A stretch of 64,000 nucleotides of DNA from Membranipora membranacea (taxonomy: Eukaryota; Bryozoa; Gymnolaemata; Cheilostomatida; Membraniporidae). Positions 22,681-33,693 of the stretch are shown here, piece by piece. The DNA lies in contig OU612074.1 in the NCBI GenBank assembly GCA_914767715.1, positions 7,765,501-7,829,500 on the forward strand, written 5' to 3'. Below the pieces are notes generated by a model, which was given only the letters and a program-made list of their open reading frames with translations, was not told the DNA's origin and did not search any database. Position 1 is the stretch's first letter. The number at the start of each line of letters is the position of its first letter. The position numbers and the translations under genes are program-made.

Positions 22681-23059
22681 CAGTCAGGACATGCTTTTTT
22701 GACCAGTCAGTCTCTCAGCATCGACTCACTCAATCTAACTTGTGAGTATTCATTATGAAAGCATTTAAGGATTTTAGGTTTCTAGCAATATCGTGCTTGA
22801 TATATTCATACAGTGAGTCTTCATCTTTGTAATGTAGCACTTTTAAAAACGACCGATAAAAATAGTAACGTAGCAAATTATTAAGTGCACCTATTTGAAT
22901 GACGATGCATGCATTTTTTTCACAACAAAGAAAAATAATGGCGTCTAAAATTGATACCTGACAAATACACAGATTATTCAGCAGTCGAAATGGAAAAGTT
23001 CATATTTTGCAGGGAAAAAGTAGATATTATGATATGTTCAATGCAAAAAACCGGTGCAC
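22681..23059. other. No recognised gene
   Basis: AT-rich; no coding or repeat signal recognised before the retrotransposon begins. Confidence 0.3.
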
Positions 23060-24290
23060 AGAGCTTTTTCAGGAGAAACACAGAGAGTGCAACAAAGCTC
23101 TTCATATGGTGTTCGTAGACCTTGAAAAAGCCTATGATACCATACCACGTGAGCTGATATGGTTTTGCTTACGAAAGCGAATGGTTCCAGAGCAGTACAT
23201 CGACATCATCAAAGACATGTACGAAGACTGCAGCACCAGTGTTAGGACGGACTCCGGACTGACAGACAAGATTCACATTGAAGTTGGATTACACCAAGGA
23301 TCGGCACTAAGCCCGCTGCTTTTCATCATAATAATGGATGTTATAACAGAAGACATAAATGAGGACAGCCCATGGGCAATGTTATTTGCTGATGATCTGG
23401 CCCTTTGCGATGGTGATCGAGAGAGACTAGAGAGAAGGTTAGAGATCTGGAGAGATAAGATGGAGGCAGCTGGATTGAAGATAAGCCGAAAGAAAACAGA
23501 TCATTTGCCAGCAGTTGGAGACCAAGAGAACATCAGGATGAAGAAGTATGGGAGTCAAGAAGTGGAAAGCCTGCCTATATGTTCTCAGTTCAAGTACTTG
23601 GGCATAACAATCCACCAAGATGGAGGTTGCCGCAAGGAGATAGAGCTGAGAATATCCAAGGCTTGGAATAAGTGAAGAGAAATGACTGGTGTGCTCTGTG
23701 ACAAGAAAATGCCTACTAAACTGAAAGTGCTGATGTATAAGACAGCTATCAGACCAGCTCTGCTATATGGAAATGAGACATGGCCAATCACAGGATCTCT
23801 GGCGGATAAGATGTCATCCTGCGAAATGCGAATGTTGAGATATTGTATGGGCATAAGTCTAGAGGACCACAAGAGAAATGAAGAAATAACAGCAGAGGCC
23901 GGAGTAATGTCAATTAAAGATCTGATGAGGAGAAAGAGAATGCAGTGGTATAGGCATGTTAGACGGAGAGAAAGTGAGGTCGACATCCGGAGAGTGTCAG
24001 AAATGACAGTCGAAGGAGTGCGACCTAGGGGTAGACCGAAACAAAGATGGTGTGACATGGTGAACTCAGACCTTAGATGGCTTGATCTAGATGGATCAGT
24101 TGCTGATGATCGAGTGAGATGGAGGAGTTTGGTAGAACTTGGAATCAAGCAGAAATCCGCCACCCGCGCAGGACCACGGCGGTGAAAGGTGACCAAAGGT
24201 GACCATACTGAGTTCCTATTGGCTAATAACTAAGCATTAGTTATGTAATGTCATGTAATTATTAGGGAAGAGCACGCATCATCATTAGCC
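23060..24290 (+). pseudogene. 5'-truncated non-LTR retrotransposon (reverse transcriptase) with one in-frame stop
   Basis: A single frame runs from about 23060 to 24185 apart from a TGA at 23673-23675. It shows RT motifs HMVFVDLEKAYDTIPRELIW, VGLHQGSALSPLLF, the catalytic LFADDLALC, and FKYLGITIHQDGG. The post-RT region has ALLYGNETW, MRMLRYCMGI and the terminal RGRPKQRWCDMV...DR-x-RWRSL block. Endonuclease and the N-terminal part of RT are missing (5' truncation, usual for LINE insertions). The 3' end is followed by short CATCATCATTAGCCATCATC repeats near 24269-24297, like the simple repeats that end RTE-type elements. The clade is not settled. The long open frame on the opposite strand is an artefact. 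Confidence 0.8.
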
Positions 24291-25984
24291 ATCATCAACT
24301 TAGGCATGTTTTTGGGGCCGCTTATAGACATTTGTGTAATTGAGAAGCTGCCAAGGGGGCCCCTATTTGTTCAGAAGCAATGAAAATTTGGACAGATATG
24401 TGAAAGACTCTCGCACACAACATGGTGTTGCTGATTTGTTCTGTATGGAGCTCTGCTTGGAGACATTTCAAAAAGACAGGGAAGAGGTTTTCATTGGCAA
24501 CCATACAAAATGGAGCAATCAATTCCAATGTCTAACTCTAAAAACTTTTTAGATAACTCGCATACCTGCTTTTCTGTTCGCTGGTCTATGTCAGCTATGA
24601 GCTTATCACTTGTTCTATGACCTCCTCTTCTTTACTCCATACTCTCTTCTCTATCTGACACAACTCTGTCATTCTCTCTGATGCTGAAACAATCATATCC
24701 TGAAACTCTTTGTTCAATTCTCTCTCAAACTTAAAATCCCTTTTAATTTATGTTGTTTCCAATATTCTAAAACAATCAAAAATCGTTATGTACTGATAAT
24801 TATTTTCTAATTTTCATGCACTGTGCAAAATCGGTTCTATTCAGAGCTTATTCCATGCGGGGAGTGGGGGAGGGATAATGATTGTATAAATAGATGAAGT
24901 TATACCTCATTGTATAATTACAATTGAATTGAATAAGTTGTCTACTTATACCATACATTGAATAATTATAGTTGCATAATTTTGCCAGGAATGTGATATA
25001 ATCATTGTATACAGTGGAATAATGAAGGTATAAACATGATTATTCAGACTTATGCCCAGTGTATAATCATTGAATAGGAACTGATTTTGCACAGTGATGT
25101 AGCAATGGGTATCATCGTCGTCAATAATCAAAGCTTCATTCAACTTATCTGTTCCAATATGATGAAGTCCTAACAAAAGAACAATTATTCAAATATTTCT
25201 CAAAACAATGTTAAAAAACTACATTATTCACTTCACCATTTACCTCCACATGAATTCTTGAAGAAATCACAGTAGAAACAGAAAAGTTTTGGACAATTCT
25301 CACACCCTCTGGTAAGGCTTTCATTATGCTCAGAACAGATTGTTTGTGTGAAGTCTTCAGGCGCTTCCTCATAGATATTTATGTCTATGAGTTTGTGATG
25401 GTTGCCAAAGAATGCTGGGTGTTCCTAAAAATGAAATAGTAATTTTTGTGGCATAATAATAAATGTTTAAATCACTAGGGCAAAAATACCCCACAAGCCA
25501 TTTTCACTCTCATGTACTAGCTAGGCTAAATAATGGCAATGATTATGAAAAAGGTCAAAAAAGGACCAAGTCAGATCTCCCTGTTCCTAATTACGGGTCA
25601 CTTTTAGAACAATCATAGAAATCGTATATCTATTGATGTGCGCAATTAGAAAGATGGTGTTTTTAATTGTTTGAATATAAAGTCTGTTTGATGATGGAAA
25701 GCACATGGCAGACTAGATAAATCAAGAAAATAATGGTATTAGTCAACCAGAAAGCCCAAATATAAGGATAGCTGCTGTCCCGATGGTCCCCCATGAAAGT
25801 TTCCCACAAAATCCGATAACTCGAAACTCAAGTTAGCACAGCACCCCATGCTGAGCATAGACGCTAAGCGGCCCAGCTGGTCACAACATAGGATTGCTCA
25901 TACAGCTTCTGCAATCTTGTTACATGTTGTTCAAAACTGTCTTCGCAAAAGTAATAGAGGTTTAAGAAGTTAAGTAATTGAAGA

Positions 25985-27010
25985 ATTAGTTTGAGGCTGC
26001 TATTTTGTATCACATGTTATTCTCCATATTTTATTCTATCATGTGAGCGATTTCCAGCTTTAGAATCCAAATATTGAGGAAGGAAGGAAGGCCTCTCAAA
26101 CTTCCAGGGTGATCACCTTCAATTGGCATTGGGAATCAGCGGAAGCACCCTGTGTGGTACGTCACAACCGCCATACTTATTATGAGTCATTACACTAATA
26201 ATCACACAGATAAGATGATGATCAAATTTCAGATCTAGGTGGGACTCTAACCTTGGTCTTACATACCTGCAGGCAACGACGCTACCATCGCACCACTAGT
26301 TCCAGCTCTGTGAGCCTGTAGAAAATATAGCTCACAATTAGCGGCGTTGCCTGCATGGCCGTTTCGAACTGGGTTCGAGACCCTCTCCATCCCTGAACAT
26401 TTTGATCATCATCCTATTTATTAGTATCTCATAATAAGTATGACAGTTGTGATGTCACACTGGGATTGCCGCTGATTCTTACTGCCGATAGACTGCCGTC
26501 ACCTTGGAAGTTTGAGAGGCCATAACTTCCTTAAAGGGCAATCAAGGTTTCAAACAACTTCTCATTGATGGCCATTGATTAATAGCAGATTGCACCTTCT
26601 GCATGGGGAAAAAGACAAAATATAATTCAGATGGTTATTCAGCCAGAATTCTTGTGAAACATTTCTTCCATCAGGCACTCAAACTCAGCTAAAAGAGAAT
26701 ACCACATAGCAGTTTCCTGTTCCTGTTCCTGTTATTATTTAGCCTGTGCTCTATAATTATTACAGCAAAGTCTTGGAACCTCCCCTAAACTGAAGTGTTA
26801 CCCAGCTTAGAGTCAGCAACTACTTTGAGTTTTGCATCGCGTAATGCACAAAGCTGATGCTGCCTAGCACATTATTTCCTACCCATTAATGCATTGCTGC
26901 GAAACCTTGGTTGCCCCTTAATATTTGGATTCTAAAGCTGGAAATCGCTCACATGATAGAATAAAATATGGAGAATATGATGTGAAACAAAATAGCAGCC
27001 TCAAACTAAG
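25985..27010. mobile_element. Foldback (palindromic) element with two opposed tRNA-like cores, split by a MITE
   Basis: About 92-bp outer arms (25985-26076 and 26922-27010) and inner arms (26077-26228 and 26404-26530) pair as a long inverted repeat. MITE copy 2 is inserted at the arm boundary on the right side. At the centre, 26240-26305 (minus) and 26336-26395 (plus) each carry a B-box-like element (AGGTTAGAGTCCC, GGGTTCGAGACCC) with tRNA-like upstream sequence, facing opposite ways. It looks like two SINE-like units joined head to head. Confidence 0.65.
26535..26917 (+). mobile_element. TTAA-flanked MITE, copy 2
   Basis: Ends AGGGCAATCAAGG and CCTTGGTTGCCCC; TTAA at 26531-26534 and 26918-26921. 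Inserted in the foldback element. Confidence 0.85.
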
Positions 27011-27017
27011 TCTTTAA

Positions 27018-27384
27018 AGGGCAACCAGGGTTTCAAACAACTTCTTTGTGATTAATAGCAGATTGCACCTTCTGCATAGGGAAAAAGAAAATATCTAATT
27101 TGGATGATTATTCAGCCAGAATTCTTGTGAAACATTTCATCCATCAGGTACTTAAGCTCAGCTAAAATAGAATACCACGGAGCAGTTTCCTGTTCCTGTT
27201 ATTATTTAGCCTGTGCTCAATCATCATAACAGTAATGTCTTGGAACCTCCCCTAAAATGAAGTGTTACCCAGCATAGAGTCATCAACTACTTTGAGTTTT
27301 GCATTGCGTAATGCACAAAGCTGATGCTGCCTAGCACATTATTTACTACCCATCAATGCATTGCTGCGAAACCTTGGTTGCCCT
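27018..27384 (+). mobile_element. TTAA-flanked MITE, copy 3
   Basis: Starts AGGGCAACCAGGG after TTAA at 27014-27017; ends CCTTGGTTGCCCT. Its right TTAA (27385-27388) is shared with copy 4. Confidence 0.85.
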
Positions 27385-27388
27385 TTAA

Positions 27389-27765
27389 AGGGCAACCAAG
27401 GTTTCAAACAGCTTCTCATTGATGGCCATTGATTGATAGCAGATTGCACCTTCTGCATGGGGAAAAAGACAAAATATAATTCGGATGATTATTCAGCCAG
27501 AATTCTTGTGAAACATTTCTTCCATCAGGTACTCAAACTCAGCTAAGAGAGAATACCACATAGCAGTTTCCTGTTCCTGTTATTATTTAGCCTGTGCTCT
27601 ATAATTACTTCAGCAAAGTCTTGGAACCTCCCCTAAACTGAAGTGTTACCCAGCTTAGAGTCAGCAACTACTTTGAGTTTTGCATCGCGTAATGTACAAA
27701 GCTGATGCTGCCCAGCACATTATTTGCTACCCATTAATGCATTGCTGCGAAACCTTGGTTGCCCT
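27389..27765 (+). mobile_element. TTAA-flanked MITE, copy 4
   Basis: Starts directly after the TTAA shared with copy 3 and ends before TTAA at 27766-27769. It is more like copy 2 than copy 3 (both have GATGGCCATTGAT near the start). Confidence 0.85.
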
Positions 27766-27821
27766 TTAAACAATAAAATCTAGGGTTATTCTCCCTTGGG
27801 TCATTTTGTGGGAGGTTTTAA

Positions 27822-28168
27822 GGGCAACCAGGGTTTTGAAACAATGCATAAATGGGTAGTAAAGAATGTGCTATGCAGCATCAGCTTTGTGCATTACGTA
27901 ATGTCACACTCAAAGTAGTTGCTGACTCTCAGCTGAGTTATTCAACAGTTTAGGGAGGTTCAAAGTCATTGCTGTAATAATGATAGAGCACAGGCTAGAT
28001 ATAGCAGGAGCAAGAAACTGCTCTGTGAGGTTCCATATTACTTGGATGTAAGCAGCATTTTAGCACCTAATGGATTAAATGTAATAATCATCTGACTTAG
28101 ATTTGTTCTTTTCCCCATGCATAAGGCGCAATCTGCTATCAATCAATAAGAACTTGTTTGAAACCCTG
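27822..28168 (-). mobile_element. MITE copy 5, inverted and truncated
   Basis: Starts TTAA-GGGCAACCAGGG at 27818 and runs opposite to copies 2-4. Its far terminal repeat stops after GAAACCCTG at about 28168, so the last bases and the TTAA are lost. Confidence 0.8.
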
Positions 28169-28899
28169 CAGCATTGTAGGAACTATATGAGAGAATGGCA
28201 CTCATGTTGCATCAATATTCACACTGCTTAGGAGGAAATCATGTTGCCTGCCTCACCTTTTTATGATGTGCACAAAGACATCTGCCACAATCCAGACAAA
28301 AGCATACAGCTTTCTCTCTGACACATCCCTGACAACTGCACAACAAACTGTTCTCTACTTTAGCTTCCTCTCCATCTTCAGTATACTTAGGTAACCCTGG
28401 TACCTCATCATGTGGACACAACTTCCTGTAAAGATCAAAACTTGTATCACTCAGTGAAAGTAGGAATTTGACATGCCTTCACAATCAGCGATTAATCTTC
28501 TCTAGCTTCATACTGTGATTATGTTTGACCCTATGACTAAAATCAAACAGCGGAAAAAAATGGCTTGCTGACTTTACCTCCTTGATTGAATATAAATATA
28601 TATTGAAAACTATCTAGTTCACTACAGTCAATAATGCACTTCACAGTTACTCAGAGAATATCTAAATCATTGAGAGATTTTTTAGTTCATAATATATTCT
28701 GATCAAAATCAATCACAACCTAATCTGGATATGGCCGAACTTACTTGCAGTACTTGTGAGCACACTCAACACCCTCAGTATTCTCAGTGTGCTCTTTCAT
28801 ACAGGGTAGACAGTAAACATGTCCACAGGCCACCTGTCGAGGATCTATCATCTCAAAATACTCACAAAAACAGAAACCACAATTCTCTGTCTCACTCAT

Positions 28900-29438
28900 C
28901 TCTGCTCGACAAAAAACCTGGCATAAAAGATCAGGAAATTAAACTCAGGCACCTCTGGTATGTAAGACACTTTATTACTATCAACAGTCACTCACCACTG
29001 CTGTATGGATGCAATGTCAGGTTCCAGCTTAAAAGATTACTTACAACTTCAGTGAAATGCGTTTTGTAGCTAATTAATCAGGACAGAAGCTGATCTCCCT
29101 TCTATCATACGTTGATGCCAACATGAGTATAACACATAATAAATTTTATTTGATATACTGCTCATATTATAGCATCAAGAAATAAGAGACTTCTGCTTAA
29201 TCCCACAAATGTCCACTTAGGTTCAGCAGGTTTCTATAAAGGACTAGCAGCCTACCTAGCCTACATGACAATTATATGCAGCAGAATTTCTGTTACGTCA
29301 AATTAAATATGTAATCGAACATGAAATAAAGAAACTAGCACTGTCCACGTCATGGTAAAATGCGGTTAAAACAAGGTATTCAACTGAACAGTTTCAGGTA
29401 TGATTGCTATTACGCATGAGGGTATATGTCTCTATCGC
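28900..29438. other. No recognised gene; 5' flank of the TRIM paralogue and left flank of the gypsy element
   Basis: No coding sequence and no LTR match to 33694-34121 could be seen. The open frame 28731-29069 on the plus strand is the shadow of the RING exon. Confidence 0.4.
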
Positions 29439-29918
29439 TCATCGTTTCATGTCATAGTTTTGATATTTCACTGGTAATCTCCTGCTCTCACGACTGGCAT
29501 TTCTCCTTGCTGCTTGGGCTGGCTGTGGTGTCACAGGTGTAGACATATTTTTCTCAGGTACATCTCTGCTTGATGCGTCTTGTTCAGGTGCAACAATGGT
29601 ATCAGGAACGATAGTGTCTGGAACAATAGGATCAGGAACAGAGACTGTCTCGGAAACAGGGATAGCTGTGCTGAACGCGTCAACTCCTCTAGTGCTGGGA
29701 CCATTTAAGCTCAGTGGGCCACTTCTTAGGTCTACCCGATTCCGTCTCACAATGTTTCCTGTTTCGTTGTTCAGGACAGTATAAGATCTATCTGATAGTT
29801 GCTCCACTACTTTCCCACTCATCCATTTTCCTTTCGAGGCACTGAAGTCTCTCAGCAGGACAGGTGAGCCAATGATTAGTGAATCCATATCTTTGGCTGA
29901 TCTGTTGATTTTCCACAC
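29439..29918 (-). pseudogene. Gypsy integrase C-terminal region
   Basis: GSPVLLRDFSASKGKW ... YTVLNNETGNIVRRNRVDL resembles the GPY/F-type C-terminal module of gypsy integrases, followed by a Pro/Val-rich tail (PDPIVPDTIVPDTIV) and a basic end. It is in a different frame from the integrase core, so a frameshift near 29900 separates them. Confidence 0.7.
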
Positions 29919-30643
29919 ATACGTTCAGTAGGGCTGGTTGACATGTCAGCTGATGGTGTATTTCTATACTCCAACAATGCCAAATATGGGTCACTGGATC
30001 TTCTCAGTATGCGTTTGATAATTTTCACTGCGGCCTCAGCTTTACCATTGGACTGCTGATGTCCAGGCGAACTTGTTGTGTGTTTGAATTCCCAGTTACG
30101 ACCGAATGCTGAGAATTCTGCCGACACAAATTGTGGTCCATTGTCAGATTGGACCACATCTGGGATGCCATGTCTAGCAAATGTTTTCTTGCAAGCTTTG
30201 ATGACTCCTTCGCTACTGAGACCTGTGATATGCTCACATTCGAAGAAATCAGTTAGATGGTCAACGATTATCAGGTAGTGTTTGTTTTGATGTGTGAGGA
30301 GGTCCATCCCAACTTTGCTCCATGGTTTTTTGGGAATGTCATGGTTTTGGATAGTGTCTTTTTGCTGCACAGGGGCGTCTAAGGCACATCTGACACAATT
30401 TTTGGTATAGATTCGAATGTCCTCAGACATCTGTGGCCAAAATACAACTCCTCTTGCTCTTCTCAGGGTTGCTGCAGTACCTTGATGACTAACATGCAGT
30501 TTCTCCAGTACAAAGGGTCTGCATGCTTCAGGGATGATAATCCTGGAGCCTTTATATAGGATTCCATCAAGAATGGCGATCTCGTCACGAAAGCTGTGGT
30601 AGCTTTTGACCTCTTTGGGACATCCATGAGTTTTGAGGGCCAA
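29876..30643 (-). pseudogene. Gypsy integrase, zinc-binding and catalytic core
   Basis: The H-x3-H ... C-x2-C zinc finger is present (LHVSHQG ... NCVRC). The catalytic D, D, E can be assigned to VGMDLLT, QSDNGPQF and GKAEAAVK. In the complete element it would insert the cDNA into the host genome. It runs out of frame at both ends relative to its neighbours. Confidence 0.8.
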
Positions 30644-31257
30644 CCATTTATGATAAGTTTGCCTAAGACCTTCATATCCTCATCCTTCCTGGTGTTTTCC
30701 TTTATCACATGATATGTGTTCTCAGAGATTGACAGATCCTGTATCGGGTTGGATATATTCAGATCAGACAGAAATGATTGGATCTGAAAGATTTGCTCAT
30801 CAGATACTCCTGGGCTAGATTTGTCAACCGGGCAACGTGATAACATGTCGGCAGTCACCTGCAGAGGGCCTGGCCGATATTTGACCGTCATCGGATAACG
30901 CTGTAGAGCCAGCAACATAGATTGTGGTTGTCTGGGAGCTCTGAGTAATGACTTTCTGAGGATAGGCTCTAGAGGCTCATGATCAGTGTATATAACCAGT
31001 TCCTTATTTCCAAAGACATACTGATCAAACTTCTGCATTGCATACACGATAGCCAGAAGTTTGAGTTCTATTGGGGCATAGTTACATTCACTGCTAGTCA
31101 AGCTCCGGGATGCATAGCAGACTGGTTTATCATTTTGCATCAGTACTGCTCCTAGTCCGCCAGTACTAGCATCTGTCTGGACAACAATAGGTTCATTCAC
31201 TCTGAAGTATTGAAGCATCTTCTCGTCAGCTACGAGACAAAGTCTTCTTTGATACAT
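30463..31257 (-). pseudogene. Gypsy RNase H
   Basis: VVQTDASTGGLGAVLMQ (first catalytic Asp), IELKLLAIVYAMQKF (catalytic Glu) and VIYTDHEPLEPIL (Asp) give the RNase H signature; YRPGPLQVTADMLSR follows as in gypsy elements. Overlaps the integrase frame at its C-terminal end through a frame change. Confidence 0.8.
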
Positions 31258-31888
31258 TGATGAGACGCCTGAGAGGCTCCGATTCGGCAGAACAGCCTGG
31301 GATGAACTTGGATACGTAGTTGATATGTCTTAGAAACCTTCTCATTTCATCACCGTCTTTTGGTGGTGGCATATCCCGGATCGCGTTCACCTTTTTCGGA
31401 TCTGGTTTTATACCATGATCAGTAATGATGTGACCGATGTATGGGAGTACCTGGAGCAAAAATCGACATTTGTCTTTGTTTAGTTTGAGATTAGCTTTCT
31501 GCGCTCTGATAAGCAGTTGCTCTAGGTTTCGGTTATGATCATTCATTGCTTCTTCTTTATTGTCACCCTTGCCATAGATCAGTATATCGTCAGCTACAAC
31601 TGTTACACCAGATAGGCCATCCAGCGCTTCAGAAAATCTCCTCTGGAACTCTTCACTGCTGGACACCAACCCAAAAGCCATCCTGAGCCATTTGTACTTG
31701 CCATATGGGGTCCAGAAGGTTGTTAAGTCGCTTGATTCATCATCTAACTTGACTTGTAGGAAACCATCTTTTGCATCACAGAGCGAGAACACTTTAGCAT
31801 CGGCCAGCTCTACGAGGACATCATCTAGTGTTGGCATTGGGAAGTGGTTGCGCTTGATGACTTTATTCAGGTTGGATTGATGGATCAA
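31226..31888 (-). pseudogene. Gypsy reverse transcriptase, palm and thumb
   Basis: HFPMPTLDDVLVELADAKVF, a FSLCDAKDGFLQ segment (first catalytic Asp), RMAFGLVSSSEEFQ, catalytic VVADDILIYG, and LPYIGHIITDHGIKPDP are the gypsy RT landmarks. It is separated from the N-terminal RT segment by a frame change at about 31880. Confidence 0.85.
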
Positions 31889-32306
31889 GGCATACCCTCA
31901 GCTGCCCATTAGGCTTTCTGACTGCTACCGTGTTATTAAGCCAGTCAGTAGGATGATCGACCTTCTCAACGAGCTTGTTCTCCTCCAGGCACTGCAGTTT
32001 AGTTTTTAAATCTGCTAGCATAGAGACTAGTACTTTCCTGTTGTGATTCTTCATAGGAACAGCGTCATTGTCTAACTGTATGTGGTAGTCACCTGGTAGG
32101 CAGCCGACACCATGAAAAACATCTGAATACTGATCTACAAGTTGTTCTTCAGTGGTAGATATGGAGCTTATGTTGACCCGCTCATGTTTGATGGTTATGA
32201 GACCCAGATCTAAACATGAATTACCAGACAGGAGGCTGAGGTTGTTGGTACGTACAACATAACAGTCGTAAGGTTTTCCAGCTATCAGAACCCGACATTC
32301 ACCCAA
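31863..32306 (-). pseudogene. Gypsy protease-RT linker and N-terminal reverse transcriptase
   Basis: Contains QYSDVFHGVGCLPGDYHIQL and NKLVEKVDHPTDWLNNTVAV, the segment before RT motif A in gypsy Pol. The Deu-like SINE lies just upstream, between this frame and the protease. Confidence 0.8.
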
Positions 32307-32363
32307 AGGCTTTGTTGAACCATCAAAGAGTTTCAGGTCAGGCCTGCGGTCATTGAGTGATGG

Positions 32364-32688
32364 TTTTTTTTTTTTTTTCTATGCACTAGGTCTTATTTGA
32401 CCGCCCTATTTAACGGGCCCCCTTAAGCTCGGGTGGCTTGTGTGGGGTAGTACCCTATACCCTTGCCCGCCGTTGCCGGCTACTCTTTTTTCGAAGAGGC
32501 AGAGGAGGATCTTTATACTGCATGCAAGCACACAGTAGACCTCCTGTATTTATGGTCCTGATCCGAACAGACCTGGCTAGGATGAATGGCTTGCCAGTGC
32601 TAAATCAGAAATGACAGCCGGCGCCGGGAATCGAACCTGGATCATAAGATCACAAGTCCATACCCTTAACCGTCAGACCACTCCTGTC
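32364..32688 (-). mobile_element. tRNA-headed SINE with Deu-like core and poly(A) tail
   Basis: On the minus strand a tRNA-like head (A box GGTCTGACGGTTAAGGG, B box GGTTCGATTCC) starts at 32688. The body holds GGAGGTCTACTGTGTGC ... GTATAAAGATCC ... CTCTTCGAAAAAAGAGTAG, resembling the Deu core of deuterostome SINEs. The end reads GTCAAATAAGACCTAGTGC followed by A15 (T15 at 32364-32378 on the plus strand). It splits the gypsy protease from the RT. The target duplication is short or degraded. Confidence 0.85.
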
Positions 32689-32907
32689 GATTGCACAGTA
32701 GTCTTGGTAGTTGAGTACATTACATGAAGCTCCTGTGTCCAGCTGGTATAGGATCTTTACTTTTTTGCCTTTGTAGCGAGTTTGCATGGTACTCATCAGT
32801 TTCCTGTTTGACCTGATCACTTGTAGACAGAGCAGCGATTCATCAGATCCACTTACTGATTCTTCTTCCGCCAGCTGATGAACTTGTCTAGCTGATCTGC
32901 AAAACAT
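32650..32907 (-). pseudogene. Gypsy protease
   Basis: LYQLDTGASCNVL carries the retroviral-type aspartic protease DTGA active site. The frame ends in SINE-derived residues (DRSGLTVKGMDL) because the SINE lies directly after the CAI codons. Confidence 0.8.
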
Positions 32908-33644
32908 CTTGAAATGGTTGAATTTGTTGCATCCATGGTATTGTTGACCGTATGCAGGGCATCATTTAGGTGGGTGTGACTGGCCACAGTTTCCACATTT
33001 TCCTTTGGCTTGTTGTGCAAGTCATCAGCATTTTGTTTGCCTTTATAGGGTTTGTTTGGTCTACCCCTTTTGCTTAATGTGTGTACAGACTCTTCTGCCT
33101 CTGCCCTGATAGTCTTCAAATCATTCTTTGAAGCTTCTGCAACCTTACATTTCTTTATCGCTTGGTCCAATTTTAGGTCATCGTCCTCGAATAGTTTTCG
33201 TCTTACTTGTTCGTCATTGATACCTAGCAGTAGTGCTTGTAGAAAGAAATCATCATACATAGTATCTAGACTGCATTCACGTGCTATCTTATGAAGTGCA
33301 GTAACATATTCATCAACAGACAAACATCCTTGCTTGGTTGAAAGCAACTGATGTCTTTTGACCACTTTGTTTGATGTCTTCAAACAAAATGTCTGGAATT
33401 TTTCTATTACATCATCATACTTGTCCATCTTCTTGTCACCAGTAAATGTGAAGCTCTTGAAAATGTCCACTCCCCTGGGGCTGATACATCTTAGCATGAA
33501 AGCAATCTTGATTTTGTCACCTTTACCATCCTTCTCAGTGGCAACAAAGTACAGCTCATACTTTTCCAGAAACCTGGCCCACTGACTGGACAGGTCTGCA
33601 CCATCCTCAATTGGTTTGGGTACTAGAAAGTCATTCTCTGCCAT
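32853..33644 (-). pseudogene. Gypsy Gag
   Basis: 263 residues from MAENDFLVPKPIEDGA. A capsid-like helical region follows (ARFLEKYELYFVATEKDG, VDEYVTALHKIARECS, LLLGINDEQVRRKLFE), then a basic stretch KRGRPNKPYKGK. The CCHC zinc-knuckle sequence sits at about 32890-33005 in another frame (KCGNCGQSH, a TGA, then C-x4-H type cysteines), so the open frame reads past it out of register. Confidence 0.8.
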
Positions 33645-33693
33645 CTCTGTATCACTGTACTCTGCTTACAACCTTCAGATCACTCGTGCACCA

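Larger units (their letters stand above)
24566..28899 (-). pseudogene. TRIM-like RING/B-box paralogue, 3' part broken or lost
   Basis: Exons (minus): 28745-28899 RING (MSETENCGFCFCEYFEMIDP, CGHVYCLPC), 28257-28425 first B-box region (CSCQGC, CFCLDCGRCLC), 25244-25424 second B-box region (ICSEHNESLTRGCENC), 24566-24766 start of the coiled coil (ELNKEFQDMIVSASERM). Exon lengths are 155, 169, 181 and 201 nt against 155, 166, 181 and 203 in the intact paralogue at 38880-44504, and splice sites correspond. Exon 4 has indels that put a TGA about 17 codons in. No matching coiled-coil or beta-propeller exons were found further left, where a retrotransposon ends at 24290. Either this is a decaying paralogue or a short RING/B-box-only protein is made. 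Introns are filled with MITEs and a foldback element. Confidence 0.65.

Noticed and set aside
23585-24196. 203-codon ORF on the minus strand
   Set aside because: Antisense shadow of the non-LTR reverse transcriptase; no domain.
29439-33644. Host aspartic protease or RNase H gene
   Set aside because: Neighbouring Gag, RT and integrase in fixed order identify a gypsy element with frame breaks.
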